Shown here one piece after another: positions 35,069 through 42,622 of a stretch of DNA of 64,000 bases. The stretch comes from Mycolicibacterium rhodesiae NBB3 (GTDB lineage Bacteria; Actinomycetota; Actinomycetes; Mycobacteriales; Mycobacteriaceae): positions 3,100,001-3,164,000 of the forward strand of contig NC_016604.1 of NCBI RefSeq assembly GCF_000230895.2. The letters run 5' to 3'. Position numbers and translations under genes: made by a program. The notes under the pieces were generated by a model. The model did no database searches. It was not told the DNA's origin and was given only the letters and a program-made list of their open reading frames with translations. Position 1 is the stretch's first letter. The number at the start of each line of letters is the position of its first letter.

Positions 35069-36355
35069 GTGCTACGCGCAGAGGTTAACGAGCTTTTGAC
35101 CAGGACCGGGCCGGGGACGCCGATGGGGGAGTTGTTCCGCCAGTACTGGATTCCAGCCTTGCTCGCCGAGGAGCTGCCGGAGGATGATTGCCCACCGGTA
35201 CGCGTGAAGCTGCTTAACGAGCGAATGATCGCTTTTCGTGACAGTCACGGCAACTTCGGCCTGATCGACGAGTTCTGCGCGCACCGTGGCGCCTCACTGT
35301 GGTTTGGCCGCAACGAAGAGGGCGGTCTGCGATGTCCCTACCATGGCTGGAAGTACGACGTCACGGGACAAGCCGTCGAGGTGCCGTCAGAACCTGTGGG
35401 GTCCACCTTCTGCGCGCACGTCAAACTGACGTCCTACCCGCTGATGAAGATCGGGGACGTGCTGTGGACTTACATGGGAGACCCCGCGAAGCAGCCGCCG
35501 TTACCGGAATTCGAATTTGCTCTTGTGCCGGCCGATCAGACCTTCACGTCCAAACGATGGCAGGAATGCAATTGGCTGCAAGCCTTCGAAGGTGGCATCG
35601 ATTCCAGCCATGTGTCGTTCCTGCATTCCGGGGGCCTTAAGTCGGACCCGCTGTTCAAAGGCAGCAAGGCTAACGACTACAACATGGCGGACCTCAAGCC
35701 GTTCTTCGAGGTCGCGGACTCCGAGGGTGGTTTGTTCGTTGGTGCCCGGCGCAACGCTGACGCCGACAACTATTACTGGCGCATCACGCCGTGGGTGATG
35801 CCGTGCTTCACGATGGTGCCGCCACGTGGGGACCATCCTGTCCACGGCCACTTTTGGATCCCCATCGACGATGAGAACTGTTGGGCGTACTCGTTTGACT
35901 ATCACCCCGTGAGACCGTTGACTTCGCAGGAAGTTGAGGCGATGAAGGACGGGCACGGGGTGCACAGTGCCAACATCCCTGGCACGTACCGACCCCAGGC
36001 GAACAAGGACAACGACTATCTGATGGATCGTGCGGCGCAGAAGCGTGGAGACACATACTCAGGCGTGCGGGGTATCGCGATCCAAGACTCGTCGCTGCAG
36101 GAGAGTATGGGGCCGATCGTCGATCGGACCAAGGAGCGGTTGGTGTCTGCCGATAGTGGCATCATCAGAGCGCGTCAAAAGTTGAAGCGGGCGGCTGGGG
36201 CGTTGCGCGACAAGGGTACGACTCCTCCAGGTGTTGACCCTGAACATCATCGTGTTCGGTCTGCGGCCGTCGTCCTTCCGCGTGGCGCATCGTTCAGCGA
36301 GGCGTGCCGAGAAGATCTCAGGGTGCGCGAAGGCGTGCGGCAGACATCGGTATGA
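35069..36355 (+). CDS. Rieske non-haem iron oxygenase, phthalate 4,5-dioxygenase-like
   Basis: This 428-residue large subunit belongs to the single-component-type Rieske oxygenases. The Rieske cluster ligands are C70, H72, C89 and H92 (CAHRG...RCPYHGWKY). The mononuclear iron site is D178, H181 and H186 (DSSHVSFLH). Overall sequence style (RQYWIPALLAEELPEDD, NWLQAFEGGIDSSHVSFLH) is that of phthalate 4,5-dioxygenase and related carboxylate oxygenases. It needs a reductase, and none of the Pht2 type is seen; the ferredoxin/reductase at 39770-41370 could serve. It is the first gene of a group coupled by ATGA/TTGA overlaps up to 38554. Confidence 0.88.
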   Translation: MLRAEVNELLTRTGPGTPMGELFRQYWIPALLAEELPEDDCPPVRVKLLNERMIAFRDSHGNFGLIDEFCAHRGASLWFGRNEEGGLRCPYHGWKYDVTGQAVEVPSEPVGSTFCAHVKLTSYPLMKIGDVLWTYMGDPAKQPPLPEFEFALVPADQTFTSKRWQECNWLQAFEGGIDSSHVSFLHSGGLKSDPLFKGSKANDYNMADLKPFFEVADSEGGLFVGARRNADADNYYWRITPWVMPCFTMVPPRGDHPVHGHFWIPIDDENCWAYSFDYHPVRPLTSQEVEAMKDGHGVHSANIPGTYRPQANKDNDYLMDRAAQKRGDTYSGVRGIAIQDSSLQESMGPIVDRTKERLVSADSGIIRARQKLKRAAGALRDKGTTPPGVDPEHHRVRSAAVVLPRGASFSEACREDLRVREGVRQTSV

Positions 36356-36864
36356 CCAGTCCACTGCAGCCGATTCTCGGGAGTAGTTGCGCGCGTGCGA
36401 CGTCTGCTGCCGAGATGCGATACCGGATCAACCGCCCGATCGCCGGGCGGAGGGGTGTGCGCGTCATTGCGCTCGACGGTGGTGCACGAGCGATCATCGA
36501 GCGGGTTTCATCTCAGCCGTGGGGATGTGCACGCTTCCTGTCGGTAGCCGAACCGAGAAGGAATGCGGGGGAGCAGGGTTGGGTTTCGCTGCTAGACACC
36601 GACGGCGCCGTCTCCAGTCTTGCGGATGAGCTTGCCGACGCCGATGTGGTCGTCATGGTTGCCACCACCGGTGGGGATGCCGCTGCAGCAAGCATCATCG
36701 GTGCGGCGAGCACGGTTCGCGCGATCATGACCGCCGGCGTCGTCGTCGGGGAAGGCGCGGCGGCGAGTCAGACCGTTGCTGTGCTGCGGCCTCTTGCGCG
36801 CGTACTCGTCGTCAGCGGTCACGAAGAAGACGTGTCCGATCTGCTCTCAGCGTTGCGAGTCTGA
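36352..36864 (+). CDS. Unknown protein between a Rieske oxygenase and a PanB-like enzyme
   Basis: I do not recognise this 170-residue protein. It starts at ATG 36352 in an ATGA overlap with the Rieske gene and ends 11 bases before the PanB-like gene, so it belongs to the operon. The C-terminal 90 residues look like an alpha/beta fold with a small-residue loop (VVVMVATTGGDAAAASIIGAA, in two pieces) and a strand ARVLVVSGHEEDV. It could bind a nucleotide or phosphate or act as a small partner subunit of the downstream enzyme. There is no signal peptide. Confidence 0.6.
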   Translation: MTSPLQPILGSSCARATSAAEMRYRINRPIAGRRGVRVIALDGGARAIIERVSSQPWGCARFLSVAEPRRNAGEQGWVSLLDTDGAVSSLADELADADVVVMVATTGGDAAAASIIGAASTVRAIMTAGVVVGEGAAASQTVAVLRPLARVLVVSGHEEDVSDLLSALRV

Positions 36865-36875
36865 AGGGACCCGTC

Positions 36876-37697
36876 GTGGGCACGAAGGTGAAACTCGCTG
36901 ACCTGCAGGACATGAAACTGCGTGGGCAGAAGATCGTCGGTGTGGTGGCGTGGGACTACCAGATGGCACGGATAGTCGATCGTGCCGGCGTCGACTTGGT
37001 GTCGGTTGGTGACACTGTGGGAATCAACCTGTGGGGTCAGCCGAATCCGCTTGAAATCACCATGGATCAGATGGTCGTGGTGTGTCAGGCAGTGCGCCGC
37101 GGTGTCCGGCGCGCCTTGCTGTCCTGTGATTTCCCGTTCGGTCCGCTGCAGGACGGGCGAAAGAGTGCTGTGCGGGCGGCAATTCGTCTCGCCAAGGAAG
37201 CCGGCATCGACATGGTGAAACTAGACGGGGCATCCGATCATTTAGATGCCGTGACCGCGGTGACGCGTGCAGGGATTCCCGTGTTCGCTCAGTTCGGTAT
37301 CACCCCGCAGACTTCCCTCAAATACGGTGTGACGTATAGCGCCACACCGAGCGCCGAGGATGCGGTTTCAGACGAACTTCTCAATGAGATCGTTTGTGAG
37401 GCCCGTCGTCTCGCTGATGCGGGCGCAGTGCTGCTGAACTTCACGAATTCGGGACCCGTCGTTGGGGCGGCAGTGGCCGAGGCGGTACCCATCCCGGTGC
37501 TCGGTGGATTCGGTGGCGGCCCGTGGCTGGACGGCCGGATCCGGATGGCGACGGCCGCAATTGGTTACAGCGCCGATGGTCTCGACAGCCCACCGGATAC
37601 CTATGCCAACGTCGCCCAGATCGCGCTGGACGCCATCACGGCGTACGCAGATGACGTGCGGGCTGCTCGCCAGATCAAGGGAGGTCTTCGACGTTGA
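36876..37697 (+). CDS. PanB-like (ketopantoate hydroxymethyltransferase superfamily) enzyme
   Basis: This 273-residue TIM-barrel protein starts at GTG 36876. Motifs KIVGVVAWDYQMARIVDRAG, DLVSVGDTVGINLWG and CDFPFGPLQ match the PanB family, including the metal-binding Asp positions. PanB adds a hydroxymethyl group to a 2-oxo acid. A catabolic copy in an aromatic cluster may run a retro-aldol on a ring-cleavage product. It is not expected to be the housekeeping panB, because it sits among Rieske and hydrolase genes. Its stop overlaps the hydrolase start. Confidence 0.75.
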   Translation: MGTKVKLADLQDMKLRGQKIVGVVAWDYQMARIVDRAGVDLVSVGDTVGINLWGQPNPLEITMDQMVVVCQAVRRGVRRALLSCDFPFGPLQDGRKSAVRAAIRLAKEAGIDMVKLDGASDHLDAVTAVTRAGIPVFAQFGITPQTSLKYGVTYSATPSAEDAVSDELLNEIVCEARRLADAGAVLLNFTNSGPVVGAAVAEAVPIPVLGGFGGGPWLDGRIRMATAAIGYSADGLDSPPDTYANVAQIALDAITAYADDVRAARQIKGGLRR

Positions 37698-38554
37698 ACG
37701 TGGCTTCGGCGAGGATTGATGGCATTGAAACGCGTTACGCGGTAGCAGGTTCGGGCCCGCCGCTGCTGATGTTCTCGCCCGGCGGCTTCGCCGCCTCCAT
37801 GGACGCGTGGGAGAAGCACGGCCTCTATCGTCGAACGCGGATGCTGTCACAGTTGCAGGAGCGGTTCCAATGCATCACGTTCGACAAGCGTGAGGCCGGC
37901 GAGTCTGGCGGGCGCGTCGAGCGTGTCTCATGGGCTGATTACGTGAGACAGGGTGTCGGCCTGTTGGACCATCTTCGGCTGGGCCGAGTGCATATCATGG
38001 GTGCCTGCATTGGGTGTTCGATCGCGGCGTGCATGGCGAGCGCTCATCGCGGGCGGGTTGGGGGGATGGTGCTGTATTCGCCGGCCGGCGGCGTACGGTA
38101 CCGGCGAAAGCAGCTCGAACGGTTCCGCGCCCACCTTGCCTACGCCGCGGAGCACGGGCTGACCGGTGTTGCCGACCTGGCGGCAACGACCGACGGCAAC
38201 TTCTCCTCAGACGCCAGACTGGGCCCGTGGGTAACCGTGTTGCGCTCCGACCCTGATTTCGCCGCGCAATACCGCGATCTCGGCAGCCTTCATTACCAGA
38301 TCACTGTCGCGGCGATGGCGGCTCTGTTGTTCGACCGTGACACCGTGCCTGGCCCTGAAGCCGATGACCTACTGGTGTCGGACGTGCCCGCGCTCATCGT
38401 GCCGGGTGAAGATGCGTCGCATGCGCCCTCGGCGGCGCGTTACCTACAGGAGTGCCTTCCCGTCAACGAGTATTGGGACGTTCCGGTCGCGGCGCAGACC
38501 GCCGAAACTGCGCCGGCGCGGGTGATCCGTTTTCTGGGGTCAGTTGCCCTTTGA
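37694..38554 (+). CDS. Alpha/beta hydrolase with a cysteine nucleophile position
   Basis: This 286-residue protein follows a GGGAGG site, with TTG 37694 overlapping the PanB-like stop or GTG 37700 as start. The oxyanion segment MFSPGG, the TFDKREAGESGG loop and the nucleophile elbow MGACIGCS show Cys in place of the usual Ser, as in dienelactone hydrolase. The acid is likely in VPGEDASH. No convincing catalytic His follows in the last 30 residues. It could hydrolyse a C-C bond or lactone from ring cleavage, or be a non-canonical enzyme. It converges on the GntR gene with a 15-base overlap. Confidence 0.75.
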   Translation: MNVASARIDGIETRYAVAGSGPPLLMFSPGGFAASMDAWEKHGLYRRTRMLSQLQERFQCITFDKREAGESGGRVERVSWADYVRQGVGLLDHLRLGRVHIMGACIGCSIAACMASAHRGRVGGMVLYSPAGGVRYRRKQLERFRAHLAYAAEHGLTGVADLAATTDGNFSSDARLGPWVTVLRSDPDFAAQYRDLGSLHYQITVAAMAALLFDRDTVPGPEADDLLVSDVPALIVPGEDASHAPSAARYLQECLPVNEYWDVPVAAQTAETAPARVIRFLGSVAL

Positions 38555-39280
38555 GACGTACTTTGCCGTTCGGCCGATATGGGTACGCATCACGGACGTC
38601 GCTTTGTCGACATCGCGCTTCTTGATCGCCGCCACAAACTGGCGGTGCTCCCGAATGCCTCGGATACCCATCTCCGGGTGTGACTGCTGGACGTGGCGCA
38701 TCGAGAGCAGAGTGGGTCCGTGAAAAGATTCAGCCAGCATCGCGATCGCCTTATTATGGCTGGCCTGGGCGACGCGTGCATGGAACTCCGCTGACAGTTC
38801 CATCGGGTAGAAACCTTCTTTCAAAGCCGCGTCGCCCCGGTCGCAGATCTTTGTCAGTTCGTCGATGTCCTGTTCAGTCGCACGCTCGCACACGAGCGGG
38901 ATGATTCCGATCTCGAAAACCTGCCGCGCTTCGGTCACATCTTTGTCGGTCAGGCCCGACAAGCTGAGCAGATCCTCGATGCCTTCACCGATACGCCGGC
39001 TCGTTGGTGCCGTCACAAACGCGCCGCCGTGGGCGCCGACCTTGATGCGCACCATGCCGTTCGCCTCGAGGCCGCGCAATGCTTCGCGCACCGTAACCCG
39101 GCTCACCCCGAACTTGTCACCGAGTTCACGTTCGGCAGGCAGGCGGTCGCCCGGCCGCAGCTGACCTTCCCGAATCAACAGACGTATCTGGTCGACAATC
39201 ATCGCCGAGGCCCGGCCCGGACTGACCGGGCTGAACATCGAATCAGCCGGGGTCGTCGAGGGACTCTCGGATGCAGGCAT
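38540..39280 (-). CDS. GntR-family regulator, FadR/FCD subfamily
   Basis: This 246-residue regulator has an N-terminal winged helix (about 25-90: AMIVDQIRLLIREGQLRPGD, RLPAERELGDKFGVSRVTVR) and a C-terminal FCD ligand-binding domain (about 105-235). The FCD His and Asp metal ligands appear within EFHARVAQASHN and REHRQFVAAI. FCD regulators usually respond to carboxylic acids or aromatic acid intermediates and act as repressors. The two similar 21-base sites at 34987 and 39723 flank this gene and are candidate operators. Confidence 0.9.
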   Translation of the reverse strand: MPASESPSTTPADSMFSPVSPGRASAMIVDQIRLLIREGQLRPGDRLPAERELGDKFGVSRVTVREALRGLEANGMVRIKVGAHGGAFVTAPTSRRIGEGIEDLLSLSGLTDKDVTEARQVFEIGIIPLVCERATEQDIDELTKICDRGDAALKEGFYPMELSAEFHARVAQASHNKAIAMLAESFHGPTLLSMRHVQQSHPEMGIRGIREHRQFVAAIKKRDVDKATSVMRTHIGRTAKYVSKGN

Positions 39281-39346
39281 GGCCCAATGATACGGCGATC
39301 GCCCTGGCGGTCGTCCGCCACTTGAGCGCCGGCGTGGCGTGGCCGC

Positions 39347-39641
39347 TTAGAGGTAGACGCCTCCTCGTAACGGTGGCACTAGCTTATCGCCTTTGTCGTA
39401 ACGCAGCGCCGCTCCGGTCGGTATGTCCAGGGCACGTACCTGCGCGGGCATCATCTGTTCCACAATCATACGAATCATTCGCAGTGGATTTCCATGTGCC
39501 ACAACCAATGTGACTGGCTGGTTCGCCAATCGACTGCTATCGCGGCGTCCAATAGGGCAGAACCCGTGCTCGCACGTCGGCTAGAGGAGAACCCGCGTCA
39601 TCAGTCGATCCGCCGCGAGCAGCGGCGGAAATCCCCGTACC
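39347..39641 (-). pseudogene. gpmA: Frameshifted 3' fragment of phosphoglycerate mutase
   Basis: On the minus strand one frame reads GSPLADVRARVLPYW and then stops. A shifted frame continues with VTLVVAHGNPLRMIRM, then ALDIPTGAALRYD and LRGGVYL before TAA 39347-39349. This matches the last third of 2,3-bisphosphoglycerate-dependent phosphoglycerate mutase (family pattern LPYW, then LIVAHGNSLRAL, LNIPTG, RGG.YLD). The N-terminal two thirds, including the RHGxS catalytic motif, are missing and a frameshift separates the two pieces. It is a gene scrap, likely from a rearrangement. Confidence 0.75.
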
Positions 39642-39722
39642 AGCTCGCCACGAATGCGTGCGATTCACAGCCGTTCGCGTCGATGCGCATCCTTCCCCGT
39701 CCCGTATCGCGTAGGTCGTCAA

Positions 39723-39743
39723 CCTCAAGGTATTATGGTCAGG
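39723..39743. promoter_or_regulatory. Second copy of the CCT...GGTATTA...AGG site
   Basis: The 21-base segment starts CCTCAAGGTATTA and ends TCAGG, 27-47 bases upstream of the ferredoxin start. It matches the site at 34987-35007 in its CCT ends, GGTATTA centre and AGG terminus. Shared control by the GntR regulator is inferred. Confidence 0.5.
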
Positions 39744-39769
39744 CCTTAATCTCTTGACTGGAGTACCAC

Positions 39770-40093
39770 ATGCCGAAGGTTGTCTTCATCGCTCCGGACG
39801 GTTCGCAGCGCGTGGTGGATGCGCATCTCGGCGAGTCGGTCATGTCCGCCGCCGTACGCAACGGCGTTCCCGGCATCGTAGGCGAGTGTGGCGGAAACTG
39901 CAGCTGTGCCACCTGCCACATCTATGTCGATGAAGAGTTTGCAGTTGACGTTGGTGGGCCTCAGGGAATGGAAGAGGACCTACTCGAACTCGGTGCTGCC
40001 GCCGAACGGCGTGAGTCGAGCCGATTGTCTTGTCAGATCACGATGATCGAGTCGCTCGACGGCCTGATCGTTCACATTCCAGAGGAGCAGTGA
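39770..40093 (+). CDS. [2Fe-2S] ferredoxin, adrenodoxin/putidaredoxin type
   Basis: This 107-residue electron carrier has the cluster ligands in CGGNCSCATC (about 43-52) and a fourth Cys in RLSCQI (about 89). HIYVDEEF and the C-terminal tail fit the putidaredoxin/adrenodoxin group that donates electrons to P450s and some Rieske enzymes. It is coupled by GTGA overlap to the reductase gene. The P450 at 45593 and the Rieske oxygenase at 35069 are the likely partners. Confidence 0.92.
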   Translation: MPKVVFIAPDGSQRVVDAHLGESVMSAAVRNGVPGIVGECGGNCSCATCHIYVDEEFAVDVGGPQGMEEDLLELGAAAERRESSRLSCQITMIESLDGLIVHIPEEQ

Positions 40094-41370
40094 GGGTGAG
40101 CGTAGGGACGTTAATCGTCGGCGCCAGTCAAGCAGGGATCCAACTGGCTCTATCGCTTCGTGATGCAGGAGAAGGCGGACCAATAACACTAGTTGGCGAC
40201 GAGCCGCATGCGCCGTACCAACGGCCCCCATTGTCGAAGTCCTACTTGCAGGGTGACATCGGCTTCGACCAGCTGCTACTCCGTGCCCCGGAGTATTTGG
40301 CGGGCCAGGACATTTCGGTACTCACGGGTGAGCTTGTCAATTGGGTTGAACTAGAGGGGGAGGGGCCGTCAGGAGTCGCGCTTACAGCGTCAGGAGAAAC
40401 GCTGTGGTTCGATAAGTTGGCGTTGACCGTTGGCGCCAGTCCACGGCGACTGGCCGTGTCGGGCGCCGATCTCGACGGGGTGATGTACCTCCGGACAGCG
40501 AATGACGCCGCGAAGCTGCGCCAGCTCCAGGGCGAAGCAGAATCCGTCGTCGTGGTCGGCGGCGGGTTCATCGGACTCGAAGCCGCGGCGGTTGCGCGTG
40601 CCCAAGGTAAAACGGTGACCGTGGTTGAGGCCGCCGATCGGTTGATGGGGCGAGCCGTGGCACCCGTGGTCTCCGGCTTCTACCTCGATGCGCACGCGCG
40701 CCGCGGTGTCACCATACGTCTGAACGCGGAAGTAGTGTCGCTGACCGGGCGGGATGCCCGCGTGCAATCGGTGGAATTGTCAGACGGCAGCAGCCTTCCC
40801 GCAGATCTTGTAATCATCGGTATCGGAGTCATGCCACGGACCGAACTCGCGGACCAACTGGATCTCGTTTGTGACGGTGGCATTGTTGTCGACCGCTTCG
40901 CGCGTACCAGCAATCCGAACGTCGTAGCGGCGGGCGACTGCACTGTTCAACCCGATTGGCGTACCGGCAGCGGCAAAGTACGCTTGGAGTCGGTTCAAAA
41001 CGCCATAATTCAGGCCAAAGCGGCTGCCGCGACATTGGCGGGCAGGGTGGAGTCAGACCTGCCGGTGCCGCGGTTCTGGTCCGAACAGTTCGATCTCAAG
41101 CTTCGCATCGCCGGCCTGTCGAGGGGACACGACTACTACTTGGTTCGCGGCGCTCCGGAACGTGAGTCATTCTCCGTGCTCTATTACCACGACGACGCTT
41201 TGATGGCGGTTGACTCCGTCAACGCGCCAGGTGACTATATGGCAGTACAAAAGGCGCTCACCCAAGGATCCACAATCCGGGCCCAGGATGCCCGCGATGT
41301 CTCGGTTTCGCTTCGCGAGCTGATCCGTCCCGCACCCGCGGAAGCTAGACGAATACGTCCTCGATCTTGA
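40090..41370 (+). CDS. FAD-dependent NAD(P)H-ferredoxin reductase
   Basis: This 426-residue putidaredoxin-reductase-type flavoprotein starts at GTG 40090 (GTGA overlap), or possibly GTG 40096. The FAD motif is GASQAGIQLALSLRDAG, the NAD motif GGGFIGLEAAAVARAQG, and the second FAD segment AAGDCTVQ. The Pro/Ser segment YQRPPLSKSYL is typical of ring-hydroxylating and P450 ferredoxin reductases. It passes electrons from NADH to the adjacent 2Fe-2S ferredoxin. Its end overlaps the convergent decarboxylase gene by 26 bases. Confidence 0.92.
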   Translation: MRVSVGTLIVGASQAGIQLALSLRDAGEGGPITLVGDEPHAPYQRPPLSKSYLQGDIGFDQLLLRAPEYLAGQDISVLTGELVNWVELEGEGPSGVALTASGETLWFDKLALTVGASPRRLAVSGADLDGVMYLRTANDAAKLRQLQGEAESVVVVGGGFIGLEAAAVARAQGKTVTVVEAADRLMGRAVAPVVSGFYLDAHARRGVTIRLNAEVVSLTGRDARVQSVELSDGSSLPADLVIIGIGVMPRTELADQLDLVCDGGIVVDRFARTSNPNVVAAGDCTVQPDWRTGSGKVRLESVQNAIIQAKAAAATLAGRVESDLPVPRFWSEQFDLKLRIAGLSRGHDYYLVRGAPERESFSVLYYHDDALMAVDSVNAPGDYMAVQKALTQGSTIRAQDARDVSVSLRELIRPAPAEARRIRPRS

Positions 41371-42268
41371 TCGGTCGGCTCAAAATGTGTTGCGCCAGTG
41401 CGAACTCCAACAATTGCTCGAGCATTGGCCGGTTGAGCTCAACACCATAGGGCAGCGGGTCTGCGCCCGTCGTCTTCATCACCTCGGCGTACATCCGATC
41501 GGTTGGGCTGGTCACCCGTCCGTCGGAGAGCCGAGCGACATAGCGCTCCTTAGCTTTACTGAATGCTGCGTACACTGCAGCCGCAGCGTCCGGGTAGTGC
41601 TGCAGCACCTCGTCCTTGAGGACGATGAGGTGGTTGATGGGGTAGAACGAACGATCACGCAAGGCGCTGATTGCGGCACCGTGGGGGTCGGCGATCAACG
41701 GCGCGATATCAGGATGGTCGACGTCGACGCCGATGACCGCATCGATTTCGCCTGCGATCAACATATCGGCCAAGTCTGCGTCGGGGCCGGCGGAGACCAC
41801 GTTGGACGGAGGGACGTACGACTCGACGTGTTCGTCGCCGGAAAGCAGCCAAGTCACTCGGTCGAGGTCGACGTCGTGTTCCGAGGCGAGAATGCCGCGC
41901 GCCCACACCCCCGTGGTGACGGTATACCCGCGGTTGACGCCGACCCGCCGGCCTTCGAGGTCTTTCGGGTGTCGGATCGTCGAGTGCCGGTTGTACAGGA
42001 TGGCCCCGTGGTGAAACCCCCGCACGAGAAAGACTGGTAAGGCGGTGAAGGCGACACCGTGTTCACGTGCGGTCAGGTAGGTCGTGAGCGCCATCTCGCT
42101 GACGTCGAACTCCAGGTGCCGAACCATTCGGCGGAACCCCTTGACCAACACGGGTATTTCCTCGAACTTCAGCTGAAATCCTGCAGGAGCTACCGAGCCG
42201 TCCTTGACGGCTTGGTTGGCTCCTTGAGAGCGCGTCAGCGTGGTCAGCACGCGGCGGTTTTCAGGCAT
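41345..42268 (-). CDS. 4,5-dihydroxyphthalate decarboxylase (Pht5)-like protein
   Basis: This 307-residue protein starts at ATG 42268, after GGAG. It has the fold of periplasmic-binding-protein-like enzymes. Its motifs are those of Pht5-type decarboxylases: EMALTTYLTAREHGVAFTAL, PVFLVRGFHHGAILYN, DLEGRRVGVNRGYTVTTGVW and RGILASEH. No signal peptide is seen, so it is not an ABC binding protein. Pht5 removes one carboxylate from 4,5-dihydroxyphthalate to give protocatechuate. With the Pht3-like Rieske gene nearby, a phthalate-like ortho-dicarboxylate route is plausible. Confidence 0.75.
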   Translation of the reverse strand: MPENRRVLTTLTRSQGANQAVKDGSVAPAGFQLKFEEIPVLVKGFRRMVRHLEFDVSEMALTTYLTAREHGVAFTALPVFLVRGFHHGAILYNRHSTIRHPKDLEGRRVGVNRGYTVTTGVWARGILASEHDVDLDRVTWLLSGDEHVESYVPPSNVVSAGPDADLADMLIAGEIDAVIGVDVDHPDIAPLIADPHGAAISALRDRSFYPINHLIVLKDEVLQHYPDAAAAVYAAFSKAKERYVARLSDGRVTSPTDRMYAEVMKTTGADPLPYGVELNRPMLEQLLEFALAQHILSRPIKIEDVFV

Positions 42269-42606
42269 CAGTCTCCGGGCACTGGCGGCTTGGATAGCAT
42301 ATTGGCAAATTGGCATGACCATTGTGTCACGGTCGCTGCGGGGCCGTGGCAAGTCATGCCATCATCCGGAGTCATCACCGCGGCACAACAGGCGATTTGC
42401 GGATCGCCCTGCGGCGAGCGCGGCAGTTTTAGGCGCCGGCTTTGAGCACATCGCGCTGATGCTGAGAGCACCGTATCCGGATCGTGTCGCGGAGTGTGTT
42501 GCCGAAACCATCATTCCCGAGGGTCGAAGGGCTGGCGGCGTTGGCAACCCTTGGAAAACGGGCAGTTACCGGCAATGGCGGCCGATGCCGCGGATGGTAA
42601 ATTGGC
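42269..42606. other. Divergent control region with repeated sites
   Basis: No gene is supported. The region carries a 16-base direct repeat at both ends and probably both promoters for the decarboxylase (left) and the alcohol dehydrogenase operon (right). Confidence 0.5.
42307..42322. repeat. 16-bp direct repeat, copy 1
   Basis: AAATTGGCATGACCAT, identical to 42599-42614. It lies 39 bases upstream of the decarboxylase start. A regulator-binding site is inferred. Confidence 0.65.
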
Positions 42607-42622
42607 ATGACCATAATGCCAA
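42599..42622. repeat. 16-bp direct repeat, copy 2, with an extended palindrome
   Basis: AAATTGGCATGACCAT at 42599-42614 repeats 42307-42322. Here TTGGCAT (42602-42608) and ATGCCAA (42616-42622) form a 7-bp inverted repeat around GACCATA. It covers the annotated ATG of the dehydrogenase, which suggests either that this is a repressor site or that translation starts further downstream. Confidence 0.65.

Noticed and set aside
41345..42268. ABC transporter substrate-binding protein
   Set aside because: The fold is similar, but there is no signal peptide or transporter gene nearby, and the motifs match Pht5-type decarboxylases.
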